Shown one piece after another: positions 8,588 through 17,747 of a DNA stretch of 64,000 nt. Each line of letters opens with the position of its first letter. Position 1 is the stretch's first letter. The DNA is from Pirellulaceae bacterium (GTDB lineage: Bacteria; Planctomycetota; Planctomycetia; Pirellulales; Pirellulaceae): positions 1,093,501 through 1,157,500 of the forward strand of contig BPJV01000001.1 in assembly GCA_026004795.1 (NCBI GenBank). Reading direction: 5' to 3'. The position numbers were made by a program, and so were the translations under genes. The notes under the pieces are model-generated. The model was not told where the DNA came from and searched no databases. It saw only the letters and a list, made by a program, of their open reading frames with translations.

Positions 8588-9895
8588 GTGTTGAATCAAG
8601 TCATTGTTTTGTGGCCAGGAGGCGGCGTCGATGCGTCGATTCGACCTCCCGGCAGCAAGAGCATTACCAACCGGGCACTCGTCTGCGCGGCGCTGGGCCA
8701 CGGCCATAGTCGCTTGCAGCATGTCCTGGATAGCGAAGACACGCAGGTGATGATCGCTGCCTGGAAACGGCTCGGGGTGGCCATCGAGCACGATCGAGCC
8801 ACCGCCACGGTGGAGGTGGAAGGTTGTGATGGCGTATTGCCGACCGATGCGGCCGAGCTATTCGTCGCCAATAGTGGGACGACGATTCGTTTTTTGACCG
8901 CGGCGCTGGCAGCCTGCCACGGCCAGTTCTCATTGGATGGAGTGGCTCGTATGCGGCAGCGACCGATCGGCGATCTGCTCAGCGCCCTGAACCAGTTGGG
9001 GGCTCAGGTTACCAGTTTGAACCATGAGCATGCGCAGTGCCCTCCAGTGCAGGTAATTGCTAAAGGGCTGGAGGGAGGCAGCGCCGCGGTTGCCGGCAAT
9101 CTCTCCAGTCAGTTTCTTTCCGCCTTGATGATGGCCGCTCCGTTAGCTCGGCATGATGTGACCCTGAGCGTCACCGGAGAACTGGTGTCGGTCCCCTACG
9201 TGCGCATGACGGCCGAAGTGATGCGCGCTTTCGACGTCGATGTGGAGCTGGAGTTGCCGCATCGCATCCATGTTCCGGCCCCCCAGCGCTATCGCGGAAC
9301 GACGTTCAGGATCGAGCCGGACGCTTCGGCGGCAAGCTATTTTTGGGCTGCAGCGGCTATTACCGGCGGGAGAGCTCGCGTCGAAGGGCTGCATCGTCAC
9401 AGCCTGCAAGGAGACGTCGGCTTTTGCCATTGTCTGGAAGCGATGGGGTGCACGGTCCACTGGTATCCCGATGCGGTCGAGGTGATCGGTCCCGCCCGAC
9501 GTGGGATTGATGTCGACATGGCAGATATCAGCGATACGGTGCAGACGCTAGCCGCCGTCAGCTTGTTCGTCGACGGTCCGACCACCGTTCGTGGCGTGGC
9601 ACATAATCGGGTCAAGGAAACCGATCGCATCGCCGATCTGGCGACCGAATTGCGGAAGCTGGGGGCAGAAGTGGAGGAATTCGAGGACGGCCTGCGGATC
9701 ATCCCACCGGAACAAGTTTCGCCGGCCGAGATTGAGACGTATAACGACCACCGGATGGCGATGAGTTTAGCTCTCGTAGGACTTCGAGTCCCTGGTGTCG
9801 CCATCCGTGATCCGGATTGCACGGCGAAGACCTATCCCCACTACTGGGAAGATTTACAAGCTTTCTCGGGGTGCCGAATCGAACGACGGGAATGA
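8588..9895 (+). CDS. aroA: 3-phosphoshikimate 1-carboxyvinyltransferase (EPSP synthase)
   Basis: A 435-residue EPSP synthase, the sixth step of the shikimate pathway, which joins shikimate-3-phosphate and phosphoenolpyruvate in the cytoplasm. Family motifs are complete: PPGSKSITNRALVCAALGHG near the start, NSGTTIRFLTAALA near residue 93, SSQFLSALMMAAPL, RVKETDRIADLATELRKLGA, and YNDHRMAMSLALVGL near the C-terminus. The start is GTG at 8588 (a TTG follows at 8591) with GAGGTAG just upstream. The length matches the family. The stop overlaps the 3' end of the small zinc-ribbon gene on the other strand. Confidence 0.96.
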   Translation: MLNQVIVLWPGGGVDASIRPPGSKSITNRALVCAALGHGHSRLQHVLDSEDTQVMIAAWKRLGVAIEHDRATATVEVEGCDGVLPTDAAELFVANSGTTIRFLTAALAACHGQFSLDGVARMRQRPIGDLLSALNQLGAQVTSLNHEHAQCPPVQVIAKGLEGGSAAVAGNLSSQFLSALMMAAPLARHDVTLSVTGELVSVPYVRMTAEVMRAFDVDVELELPHRIHVPAPQRYRGTTFRIEPDASAASYFWAAAAITGGRARVEGLHRHSLQGDVGFCHCLEAMGCTVHWYPDAVEVIGPARRGIDVDMADISDTVQTLAAVSLFVDGPTTVRGVAHNRVKETDRIADLATELRKLGAEVEEFEDGLRIIPPEQVSPAEIETYNDHRMAMSLALVGLRVPGVAIRDPDCTAKTYPHYWEDLQAFSGCRIERRE

Positions 9896-10108
9896 ACGCG
9901 TCGGAAGCGTTGATTCTAAGTATCGCTGAGCCCGAGCCAGAATCTGCTCGATTCTTTGGTCTTCGTGGCGCGAGGACGATGTCGGGCTGGCTGTAAAGGT
10001 CGCTCCACAGTGGCAGCATTCTACTTCCCGCGACAACAGCTCGACACGTATCTCCAAGTTCCGTCCACAGGTGGGGCAAGCTTGCACAAAGTAGGTCCCA
10101 GTTGGCAT
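9854..10108 (-). CDS. Small zinc-ribbon protein
   Basis: An 84-residue protein with one clear zinc ribbon: ACPTCGRNLEIRVELLSREV followed by CCHCGATF, that is two CxxC-type knuckles about 18 residues apart. After it comes a Ser/His-rich linker and a short helix. The start at 10108 (MPTGTYFVQACPTCG) has GGAG nine bases upstream; two further in-frame Met codons lie before it. Small proteins of this layout are common in planctomycetes, but I know no function. The last 42 bases overlap the 3' end of aroA on the opposite strand. Confidence 0.75.
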   Translation of the reverse strand: MPTGTYFVQACPTCGRNLEIRVELLSREVECCHCGATFTASPTSSSRHEDQRIEQILARAQRYLESTLPTRSFPSFDSAPRESL

Positions 10109-10707
10109 CTTCTCGTTCTCCATCCTGAAGCGGACCCAAGCCGCACGTCCATTCATCCTCAATCAGGTTCTCACCGGAAAAGCTACCCCCACAACCTCGG
10201 GGCTCCAAGGAAGCTGGATGATCGTTGGTGGTTCTCCCCAGCACCGAAGAGGTGCGTCGCATTATCGGAGAGTAAAACGCCGTTGTCAATACCCCAAAGG
10301 AATAAAAACTGCCGTGATAGCATTTCTCCCTCGCTCAATCGTGCCCTGCAAACAGCCCGGCTCATCCCGTTCATGAAAAACCGCTGTCCGCGGGCAAGTA
10401 CGCGGGGTTCGGTCGGTACGTAGCACGTCAGGGAAACGTTTTCGATACGCAACAGCCGTATTGTCAGTTCGTAGGAATAGCGCCGAAAACGCTGCCTGAT
10501 GCAGGCCGTCTCTGGTTGTAGATGTGGACACTCCCGCGGACAGCAAGGTTCGAAAAAGGTCAGCCGGTCGTCTGGGGGCCTGCTTGCCGAATGGTCGAAT
10601 TCTGCATTCAACAGGGGGGTGGTTCGCTTGGCGTCGCATGGCGTTATCATGATCGCCATCGACACAGGAAAAATCATAGAAATGTGCCAACCTCAAAGGA
10701 GGCGTAG
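10109..10707. other. Intergenic stretch upstream of nagB
   Basis: About 600 bases between the zinc-ribbon start and nagB. Several long reading frames exist on both strands but none shows protein family features or a consistent ribosome site. It should hold the divergent promoters for the zinc-ribbon gene and for nagBA. AAAGGAGG at about 10695-10702 is the nagB ribosome site. Confidence 0.5.
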
Positions 10708-11493
10708 ATGCGTACTGTGATTGCAACGGATCGAAACCAGATGGGCCAGTGGGTAGCCCGGCAAGCCGCCGACTTCCTCAGGTCCTTGTTGGCAGAGCAA
10801 GAGGTGGTCACGCTGGTGGTAGCCACCGGCTCCAGCCAGTTCGAGGTGCTCGATTCGCTCGTCCAACAGCCGGATATCGCGTGGGAACGCGTCGAGGGAT
10901 TCCATCTGGATGAATACTTGGGATTGCATCGATCCCACCCGGCTTCTTTCTGCGGGTATTTGGAGCAGCGATTCGTCAGTCGCGTTCCCCTGAGGTCGTT
11001 CTTCTACTTGGACGGCACACGGGAACCGCAGGAGTTATTGGCGGAGGCCAATTCCAAGATGGCCCAGCGAACGATCGATTTATTGTTGTGTGGAATTGGC
11101 GAGAACGGACATCTGGCCTTTAACGATCCTCCTGCCGATTTCGAGGCCACCGCTCCTTATCTGTTAGTCGATCTCGATGAGGCCTGCCGTCGACAGCAAG
11201 TTGGCGAAGGCTGGTTCGACTCGATTGCCGACGTTCCTACGCAAGCGATTAGTATGTCGGTAAAGAAGATTATGTCGGCACAAAAGATCCTGTGTTCGGT
11301 TCCTGACCGGAGGAAGGCGGAGGCGGTTCGCAATACCCTTGTAGGGCCAGTTACGCCGGAGGTGCCGGCGTCGATTCTTCAGCAGCATCCCGATGCCCAT
11401 CTGGTATTGGACCAGAGCAGCGCGAAGTTGTTGCCTGAGGATGCGTTGAGGGAATGCGAGCAACTGGGAGCAGGACCAACTACCGGAGGGTAG
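10708..11493 (+). CDS. nagB: Glucosamine-6-phosphate deaminase
   Basis: A 261-residue NagB that converts glucosamine-6-phosphate to fructose-6-phosphate and ammonia. The family motifs are visible: VVATGSSQFEVL (phosphate loop), GFHLDEYLGL with the catalytic Asp, and LLCGIGENGHLAFNDPPADF with the catalytic His. A strong AAAGGAGG precedes the ATG. It is followed after 35 bases by nagA, so the pair should form an operon for amino-sugar breakdown or peptidoglycan/chitin sugar recycling. Confidence 0.95.
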   Translation: MRTVIATDRNQMGQWVARQAADFLRSLLAEQEVVTLVVATGSSQFEVLDSLVQQPDIAWERVEGFHLDEYLGLHRSHPASFCGYLEQRFVSRVPLRSFFYLDGTREPQELLAEANSKMAQRTIDLLLCGIGENGHLAFNDPPADFEATAPYLLVDLDEACRRQQVGEGWFDSIADVPTQAISMSVKKIMSAQKILCSVPDRRKAEAVRNTLVGPVTPEVPASILQQHPDAHLVLDQSSAKLLPEDALRECEQLGAGPTTGG

Positions 11494-11528
11494 TCGGTTC
11501 CCCGGAGGTAGTGCTTTCGGCCGGCAAC

Positions 11529-12473
11529 ATGAACTCCATCGCAACTGTCATGGCTGACTTAATCGCAAACTATGTAGACCTGCAGGTGAACGGCTACGTG
11601 GGGGTCGACTTCAATGATCCACACACCCCGTTGCATCGAATTCACGAAGCGGCTGAGGCGATGCGAAAGGATGGAGTCGTGGCCGCATTGCCGACCATCA
11701 TCACCGGTGCTGCCGACGTTATGATCGGTTGTATGAGCAAGTTGGTGCAGGCGATCGAGGAGCAGGAAGAAACTCGTGCCTTGTTCCGGGGCATCCACAT
11801 GGAAGGTCCCTTTCTCTCGCCCGTTCCAGGATACATCGGCGCGCATCCGGTCGAACACGCAAGGCCGCAGGACTTGGACCTGCTGGGACGACTCTGTGAC
11901 GCTGCCGGTGACCACCTGCGACTGGTAACGCTAGCTCCCGAAGTCGATCGGGGGGGGCGGATGACGCGTTTTCTCACCCAACGAGGAATTGTTGTGGCCG
12001 CCGGACATACCGATGCATCGCTTGATCAATTGCGGTGCGCCCTCGATGAAGGGCTGCAATTGTTCACCCACTTGGGCAATGGGTGCCCGCGCAAAATGGA
12101 TCGGCATGACAACATTTTATGGCGTGCCATGCGCCTCCGTGACCGATTGAAAATCACGCTCATCGCCGACGGTTTTCATGTTCCCGCCGTGGTGTTTCCG
12201 ACTCTGCTGGAGTGGTTTGGGGGCGACCGCGTGGCAGTGGTCTCCGATGCCATCAGTGCTGCTGGACTGGGGCCAGGGACGTACCAACTCGGCTCGCGGT
12301 CCGTTGTCATCGGACCCGATCGCGCGTGCCGAGATGCATCGGGAGAACATTTCGTCGGTTCGGCCAGTCGGATGCAGGATGCCGAACGCTGGTTGGCGGA
12401 CACCCTACAGCTTGAGTTAGCAACCCGCCGACAACTCCTTTTCGACAACCCCCGAAGTTGGTTGGGCCTGTAG
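11529..12473 (+). CDS. nagA: N-acetylglucosamine-6-phosphate deacetylase
   Basis: A 314-residue NagA of the amidohydrolase superfamily, which removes acetate from GlcNAc-6-phosphate and so feeds NagB. Visible motifs are YVDLQVNGYVGVDFND at the N-terminus, GIHMEGPFLSP with the metal-binding Glu, VVAAGHTDAS and FTHLGNGCP with metal-binding His residues, and AVVSDAISAAGLGPGTY with the catalytic Asp. It is shorter than the usual 380 residues because the N- and C-terminal beta-sandwich pieces are reduced. ATG at 11529 was chosen; ATG at 11550 is an alternative. Confidence 0.9.
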   Translation: MNSIATVMADLIANYVDLQVNGYVGVDFNDPHTPLHRIHEAAEAMRKDGVVAALPTIITGAADVMIGCMSKLVQAIEEQEETRALFRGIHMEGPFLSPVPGYIGAHPVEHARPQDLDLLGRLCDAAGDHLRLVTLAPEVDRGGRMTRFLTQRGIVVAAGHTDASLDQLRCALDEGLQLFTHLGNGCPRKMDRHDNILWRAMRLRDRLKITLIADGFHVPAVVFPTLLEWFGGDRVAVVSDAISAAGLGPGTYQLGSRSVVIGPDRACRDASGEHFVGSASRMQDAERWLADTLQLELATRRQLLFDNPRSWLGL

Positions 12474-13142
12474 GTTTATCTGCAAACGGTCGGTCGCATC
12501 GGGGTCAGGAGCCATTCGACCGTCCCGCGCTTGCGGCGATTTGGCGCGGGAGAACTGGCCAGACAGGGGAATGTCGGTCCAGCACGATCGTATCTGCTGA
12601 TCTCCGTTGAATTGTTCGCATCAAAGAGCGGCGGTGGGAGAGAACGATGATCGCCAGCCAGCTGATGCCTGCGCTACGATGGTCTTGCCCCTGCGGAACG
12701 CCCATGCTCCCGCAATCGCAAGGAATGGTGGCGTGGCGTTCCTTGTTTCACTTTTGGGATGACCCCGGTGTTCGCCCAGCAAAAGCTCGTGGTGCGCCGG
12801 TGAGCCGCGAGAGTGGGGCACCTTACAGGCAGTCCCTTGCGGGCTAGGGGGAGTTTAAGGGTCGGGCGAAATTGCGGTGATCTGTCGAACCTGCCGCAGA
12901 TGATCATTCTGCCCATGCGCATTGTTAAGAATCGACGATCCGCTGGTCCTCATATAGCGGTTCTTCCCCCCTTGCAGACGATACGGAAGCTGTCCGAAAT
13001 AAACATTAGCATGCTAGCATCGATAGTACTGGCAAATCGCTTCGATCTGGATTACGTCGGTCGCGGGAGCTGCGATGGAGTGGATGCTCCTGAGGTAATC
13101 CGAGGCGGCGACACTTTTTTCTCTAGGTGCAGGGACGCAGCA
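12474..13142. other. Intergenic stretch between nagA and the porin gene
   Basis: About 670 bases without a supported gene. A 7-bp inverted repeat, CAAGGAA at 12719-12725 and TTCCTTG at 12739-12745, is followed by T-rich sequence and could end nagBA transcription, although it lies about 250 bases past nagA. The second half should contain the porin promoter and a long 5' leader. The porin frame is open back to 12813, but that part has no signal-peptide or family character. Confidence 0.45.
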
Positions 13143-14687
13143 GTGAAGAGATTGAGCAGAATTCGTACATTGGCGTATGCCGTGGTGGTGGCCGGCGCAG
13201 GGCTTTTTGGTGGAGATTCCTCGGCCGTCGCTCAAGTCCTCATGCAGGAGGGGCTACAGCGGTTCACTCCGGGGGCTCCGCCTACACCGGGACTGATTGA
13301 GCAGCCCTACTACATCACATCGCCAGTGGATGCTGTGGCGGCGCCTCAGCCACCGGTTGATTTTAACGCTGACCTAGCGGCGCGAGTGGCCGAGATCGAG
13401 GAGAAGCTGAAAGCGGAGGAGGCGGCCGCGAAGAAAGCCAAGGAGGATGCCAAGAAGAAGCCGACCTTTGAACTAGGCGGACGAATCCATTTCGACCATT
13501 GGAGCTTCCTCGATAATGAGCCTGGCATAGGCTTTCTCGAGCATCCCGATGCTTCCGATCCCGCCTACGGAACAGATCCGGAAGATCGATTTGTTTTTCG
13601 ACGCATCCGCTTGGAATTCGATGGCGACATCCCGAGCAACATGTTGTGGCGGATGCAGATCGATTTCAACAATCCTTCTTCCGCAGAGTATAAGGATGTC
13701 TATATCGGGTGGAAGAACCTTCCGGGGAATCACACCTTGCTGATCGGCAATCAGAAACGGCCGCTCGGTTTGGACCACCTCAATAGTTCGCGGTACAACG
13801 TGTTCACCGAGCGACCTTTTGTGGTGGAGGCGTTCAACGAAGACGCCCGCCGCATTGGTATGTGCTTGTACGGCCATCGCGATGACGATTCGGCCCATTG
13901 GCGGTTGGGGATCTTCAATCTGGAAAACACTTCGCGAACCGGCCGGTATATCGGCGATCAGTTGCAGATGGGTGGCTACGGGCGTTGGTCGGCGACGCCC
14001 TGGTGGGACGAAGCCTCGGGAGGGCGCGGGTATTTTCATTGGGCCGTGGCCGGCGCCGTGGCCCACCCCGATGGGAACCCTCTACCCGGTGTGACCAATG
14101 CCAATGAGGGGCGCTTTCGCACGCGGCCCACGGCCCGCAGTGATTCGCGTTGGTTGGATACCGGACGTATCGCCGGTGCCGATTGGTACGAGATTCTGGC
14201 GCTGGAAAGCGTTCTGAATCTCGGTTCGCTCCAGATTACCGGTGAATACATGGCCAACTTCATGCAGCGGGACAACACCACACCGGGCACTGGACCGGAT
14301 CTGTTTTTCCACGGTTTCTATGTCTATGCCTCCTATTTTCTCACCGGGGAGCACATGGCGTGGAATCGTCGGGCGGGAGTCCTCAGCCGCGTAAAACCCC
14401 ATGAAAACTTCTTCTTGGTCGACCGTTTGTGCGGCCGGGGAGGGGTTGGACGTGGTTGGGGAGCCTGGCAGATTGCGGGGCGCTATGACTTCCTCGATCT
14501 GACCGACGAAGACATTGCCGGTGGTGTTGGCCACAGTTACACCCTGGGCGTGAATTGGTACTGGACAGCGTATTCCAAGGTGCAAACCAACTTCATCTGG
14601 GGAGACATCAAGGACCATGCACCGATCAACGGATTCGATGGTGGTAATTACACCATCATCGGGACACGCTTCATGGCCGACTTTTGA
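13143..14687 (+). CDS. Outer-membrane porin, OprO/OprP-like
   Basis: A 514-residue secreted porin-type protein. From a GTG at 13143 it starts with VKRLSRIRTLAYAVVVAGAG, a signal peptide with likely cleavage after SSAVAQ. A short Lys/Ala/Glu coiled-coil (AARVAEIEEKLKAEEAAAKK and on, about residues 78-105) follows. The rest is rich in alternating aromatic beta-strand sequence: FELGGRIHFDHWSF, RFVFRRIRLEFDGDIPSNML, LLIGNQKRPLGLDHLNSSRY. This order (coiled coil, then a barrel with a GNQK-PLGLD type loop) is typical of phosphate-selective porin O/P family members in planctomycetes. The actual solute is unknown. The barrel ends with a C-terminal Phe (TRFMADF), as expected for BAM-inserted proteins. 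Confidence 0.85.
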   Translation: MKRLSRIRTLAYAVVVAGAGLFGGDSSAVAQVLMQEGLQRFTPGAPPTPGLIEQPYYITSPVDAVAAPQPPVDFNADLAARVAEIEEKLKAEEAAAKKAKEDAKKKPTFELGGRIHFDHWSFLDNEPGIGFLEHPDASDPAYGTDPEDRFVFRRIRLEFDGDIPSNMLWRMQIDFNNPSSAEYKDVYIGWKNLPGNHTLLIGNQKRPLGLDHLNSSRYNVFTERPFVVEAFNEDARRIGMCLYGHRDDDSAHWRLGIFNLENTSRTGRYIGDQLQMGGYGRWSATPWWDEASGGRGYFHWAVAGAVAHPDGNPLPGVTNANEGRFRTRPTARSDSRWLDTGRIAGADWYEILALESVLNLGSLQITGEYMANFMQRDNTTPGTGPDLFFHGFYVYASYFLTGEHMAWNRRAGVLSRVKPHENFFLVDRLCGRGGVGRGWGAWQIAGRYDFLDLTDEDIAGGVGHSYTLGVNWYWTAYSKVQTNFIWGDIKDHAPINGFDGGNYTIIGTRFMADF

Positions 14688-14779
14688 TGATTCCCCATGC
14701 GGTCCCCACGAATACAACGTAACCCAGCGACACGCCCGCGAAATCGTGTCCAGCCACCAACTGTCAAGGAGATTTCATC

Positions 14780-15352
14780 ATGTTGAAAAAACTATCCCAT
14801 CGTCAACCATGCGCCTGGTTGATCCTCTCAGTGCTGCTGTTATGCGGAGGGCGAGCGACTGCTGGCGACCCGGCCTGCTGCATGTGCGGCAAGCGGGTCT
14901 GTGTGCTGGAGGTGACACCAGCGAAAGAGGAGATCACCTGTTTCGACGTCGAAGCGAAGGAGATGTGCATTCCAGGCATCAAGCTGCCGTGGGAGTGCAA
15001 GCGTCGCTGCGGGCGCGTGCGCACGATCTGCGTGTTGAAAGAAGTCAAGGAGGAACGGTCGGTGTGCAAGTACGACTGGTCGGTGCGCGTGATCTGCACG
15101 TCCTGCTGCCGCCAACACGGGTTGCCTCATGGAGGACATTGCGCCGAAAAACACCAGAGCCCACGCGTTCCATTTGAGTATTATTCGGCAGAACCGCCCT
15201 CCGCTTCCTCGCTCCCGGCCGTGGACGCAATGCATCGATTACAGGCAGTTGATGCACTACCAGAAAACGCAGTTCCTGCGTCAAACGCGGTGCGTCCGGT
15301 ATCCCAGACGACCGGACCCATTCGACCCGCCTCAGGGGTGATCTTGCCCTGA
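14780..15352 (+). CDS. Cysteine-rich exported protein, unknown function
   Basis: A 190-residue protein with a signal peptide (WLILSVLLLCGGRATA, cleavage near TAG) and at least 15 Cys in the first 95 mature residues, many in pairs or CxxC (ACCMCGKRVC, CKRRCGRVRTIC, CTSCC). The C-terminal third is Pro/Ala/Ser-rich and probably disordered. A strong AAGGAG precedes the ATG. It follows the porin gene by 92 bases and may share its transcript. I do not recognise a family; a disulfide-bonded or metal-binding envelope protein is a reasonable guess only. Confidence 0.8.
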   Translation: MLKKLSHRQPCAWLILSVLLLCGGRATAGDPACCMCGKRVCVLEVTPAKEEITCFDVEAKEMCIPGIKLPWECKRRCGRVRTICVLKEVKEERSVCKYDWSVRVICTSCCRQHGLPHGGHCAEKHQSPRVPFEYYSAEPPSASSLPAVDAMHRLQAVDALPENAVPASNAVRPVSQTTGPIRPASGVILP

Positions 15353-15487
15353 CCGATCGAGCTGGTCGACTGGAGTTGGGAGGACTCCTACCTCGATCGT
15401 TTGCGGGAAGCTGCGCGGCGAAGGGGCCAATTTCGCTCCGTCCTGCCGCGCTGTCGATCAGGATGGTAGGTTTCGCCTACCATCAGA

Positions 15488-15518
15488 AGCCCCCTGGTGC
15501 CATTCCCATCAGGGGGCT
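15488..15518 (-). terminator. 9-bp GC-rich hairpin between convergent genes
   Basis: AGCCCCCTG at 15488-15496 pairs perfectly with CAGGGGGCT at 15510-15518 around a 13-base loop. On the minus strand the TGA stop of the small membrane-protein gene lies inside the first arm. There is no long U-run on either side, so termination strength is uncertain, but the position between two convergent genes fits a bidirectional terminator. Confidence 0.55.
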
Positions 15519-15787
15519 ATCGAGGCCAACCGAACCGGCGCTGGACGGGAAAACGAGGGAGGGGTGACGATAACGACGGCCACCGCCAAGGTGCGGATGA
15601 GGAACTGATCGATGGGGACGCCCGCCCCGTCCACCACAGCCAACACGATCAAGGACATGGTCGCTAACCCACTGCACCACTGCCACGTGCGCCAAAATCC
15701 TTGGCGATCATTGCACCGCGAGGCCTTCGATACGAGGCTTTCGGTCGAGGTGCCCGCCGCAGGATCGCCAGGAGGATCAGCCATCAT
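15509..15787 (-). CDS. Small predicted membrane protein
   Basis: A possible 92-residue protein (or 91 from the second Met). A polar N-terminus of about 35 residues is followed by two hydrophobic stretches: SGLATMSLIVLAVVDGAG and FLIRTLAVAVVIVTPPSF. That is the pattern of a small inner-membrane protein. No family is recognised and no strong ribosome site is visible. The stop codon falls in a GC hairpin that would act as its terminator, which mildly supports a real gene. Confidence 0.45.
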   Translation of the reverse strand: MMADPPGDPAAGTSTESLVSKASRCNDRQGFWRTWQWCSGLATMSLIVLAVVDGAGVPIDQFLIRTLAVAVVIVTPPSFSRPAPVRLASIAP

Positions 15788-15979
15788 TCGCTAGCCCCAT
15801 TACCGCGTGGAGCGTTTGCAGGCCGGCGCCCCTAAACAGGAATTCCACCATACCACATGGGCTTTGTCGGCCGGCTGGACGATGTCCAGTGAACAAGCAT
15901 CGCTGGCCCTATCGGCCGGTGCGCAGGGTGCTCGCATCGGTATGGCCGCCAATAACCGAGGACCGGGGGGCGATCGTAG

Positions 15980-16489
15980 TCAGAAGATATTTAATTGGTC
16001 GCGGGCGTCTTCGGTCATCATGTCCTGCGTCCAGGGTGGGTCCATCACCACTTTGATATCAACCTCCCCTACACCGGGGATTGCCTCTAGAACCTGGCGA
16101 CTGCTACCAATCAATTGGGGCCCGGCCGGACACATGGGACTTGTCAACGTCATTTCGACGTGGATATCCGTCTTGCCGGTCACGTCATTTGGCTTGAGTT
16201 CCACGACGTACACCAACCCCAGGTCCACGATATTGACAAACAGCTCTGGGTCGATGACTTGTTTGAGCTGCTCGCGCACGTAGTCCTCCGAAAGATTCGC
16301 CGGCGATGCGGCAGTCGCGCCTTGCTCCGTGGATGAGGATTCGCCAGGCGTCGGTTCACGCCCGCCATCAGCTTGGCGAGCCTGGCTGGCGGACGAAGAC
16401 GAACCTGTTTGCTCCGACCTGGGGAGGGACGACTGTGGCGTCTCGTTTGGCCCCTGCGGTGGATTCTGAGAGAAATCTTGGTCTGTCAT
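15980..16489 (-). CDS. MIP18/DUF59 family Fe-S assembly factor
   Basis: A 169-residue protein. Residues 1-65 are a polar Ser/Gln/Pro/Glu-rich tail; residues about 66-169 are a MIP18 (DUF59, SufT/PaaD-like) domain: VREQLKQVIDPELFVNIVDL, LVYVVE, and TLTSPMCPAGPQLIGSSRQV with the conserved Cys. Proteins of this family help mature or insert Fe-S clusters. AAGGA lies nine bases before the ATG. The gene follows the LRR gene by 85 bases on the same strand and may be read with it. Confidence 0.88.
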   Translation of the reverse strand: MTDQDFSQNPPQGPNETPQSSLPRSEQTGSSSSASQARQADGGREPTPGESSSTEQGATAASPANLSEDYVREQLKQVIDPELFVNIVDLGLVYVVELKPNDVTGKTDIHVEMTLTSPMCPAGPQLIGSSRQVLEAIPGVGEVDIKVVMDPPWTQDMMTEDARDQLNIF

Positions 16490-16574
16490 GAATGGGTTTC
16501 CTTGGCGAACGAGGTTGTTGGTCGCGTGAGAAACATAATCAAAACCTGGTTCGATTACGAGACTGTCTCTAATT

Positions 16575-17744
16575 CTATTGTCCTGCGATGTACTTCAATT
16601 GAACACGGATGCCGGGGATCGCGGCTTCCACTCCAGCAACTCCCTGCTCCGTGACTGCCGTTCGGGTGACTTTCAAATCTTGTAGCTCTTTCAATCCATA
16701 GAGCTGCGGCATGCCAGCATCGGATACCGCGGTGGATCCCAGATGCAGAAAATGGAGGTGTTGCATGCCTTGCAAATAGACGAGCGCATGGTCCGTAATT
16801 TGCGTATTGTCGAGGTTGAGCCATTCGAGTTGGGTCAATCCCGCCAGTGCTTTCACTCCCTCATCGGTGATCGGATCACGCCACAGGTTCAAGCGTTTCA
16901 AAGTGGACAGTTGGCCGACCGGCCCCATCGCGCGATCGTCAACCTGGCTGCATTCGCTGAGATCCAGCTCCTGCAATTCCAAGGAGGTGAGTTGTGCGAG
17001 CCCGGTGGCTGACACTGACGTCTGGGCCAGCCGCAATTTCCTCAAAGTACCAAGGTGCGGAACCACTTCCATTGCATCATCGTCCACTAGCGTTCCTGCC
17101 ACATAAAGTTCCGCCAAGTCGGGTAGAGCTCGCAAATGCATCAGCCCTTCTCGACCGACCCACAGGTGATCCAACGCCAAGACCTTTAGAGCCTTACAAT
17201 TGGCCAACGCACTGAGGCCTGCATCGTCCACCTGACAGGCTCCGTTTTCGCCATTGAGGCGCAGCACCCGCAACCCCGGCAGACCGGAGGCGAGGACCTG
17301 CAGGTCGTGGTTGGTCATCGTCACGCCCCGCAGGTCGAGATGGGTTATCGTGGCGATCTGACTGAGGCGCTGCCACCCACTTTCACTCAGACCACCGCGA
17401 TCGGCCAACAGCTGCGTCGGTCTAGCCAATTGCGCCACCAGATCCAGGATCGCATCGGTAAGCTCGCTGCCACGAACATCGCAAACGGTCACCAGGCGCC
17501 GGTCGTCGAATTTCAGGTCGACCTGGGCGGCTTGCAACGCTGCGATAACATCCGGGGACTCGGATGCAGCAGCCGGTTCCGCTACCGCATCGTGGTCTGC
17601 GCGCGGCGCGTTAGTGGCCTCCTTGGACTGGTGACGGGATGATGCATCGCAACCGCCAACCGTCACCAGGGGCAGTACTGCGGCGATGATTCCACCGGTC
17701 AACGCCATGGCAGTCATTTTCTTTGGCAACAAGTCAAACAACAT
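16575..17744 (-). CDS. Leucine-rich-repeat lipoprotein
   Basis: A 389-residue protein with a lipobox (LVTVGGC, Cys at 32), a 60-residue polar linker and then about ten leucine-rich repeats of roughly 24 residues from residue 140 to the end, in the pattern LxxLxLxxTxVTDxGLxxLxxL. Examples are LRKLRLAQTSVSATGLAQL and LEWLNLDNTQITDHALVYLQ. Such repeats form a curved protein-binding surface. The start codon lies three bases after the stop of the sulfatase gene, so translation is likely coupled. The partner is unknown. Confidence 0.85.
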   Translation of the reverse strand: MLFDLLPKKMTAMALTGGIIAAVLPLVTVGGCDASSRHQSKEATNAPRADHDAVAEPAAASESPDVIAALQAAQVDLKFDDRRLVTVCDVRGSELTDAILDLVAQLARPTQLLADRGGLSESGWQRLSQIATITHLDLRGVTMTNHDLQVLASGLPGLRVLRLNGENGACQVDDAGLSALANCKALKVLALDHLWVGREGLMHLRALPDLAELYVAGTLVDDDAMEVVPHLGTLRKLRLAQTSVSATGLAQLTSLELQELDLSECSQVDDRAMGPVGQLSTLKRLNLWRDPITDEGVKALAGLTQLEWLNLDNTQITDHALVYLQGMQHLHFLHLGSTAVSDAGMPQLYGLKELQDLKVTRTAVTEQGVAGVEAAIPGIRVQLKYIAGQ

Positions 17745-17747
17745 GGA

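Noticed and set aside
10183-10677. 164-codon minus-strand frame upstream of nagB
   Set aside because: The product is Cys/Arg/Pro-rich without hydrophobic core or motif and covers the region where the nagB promoter should be.
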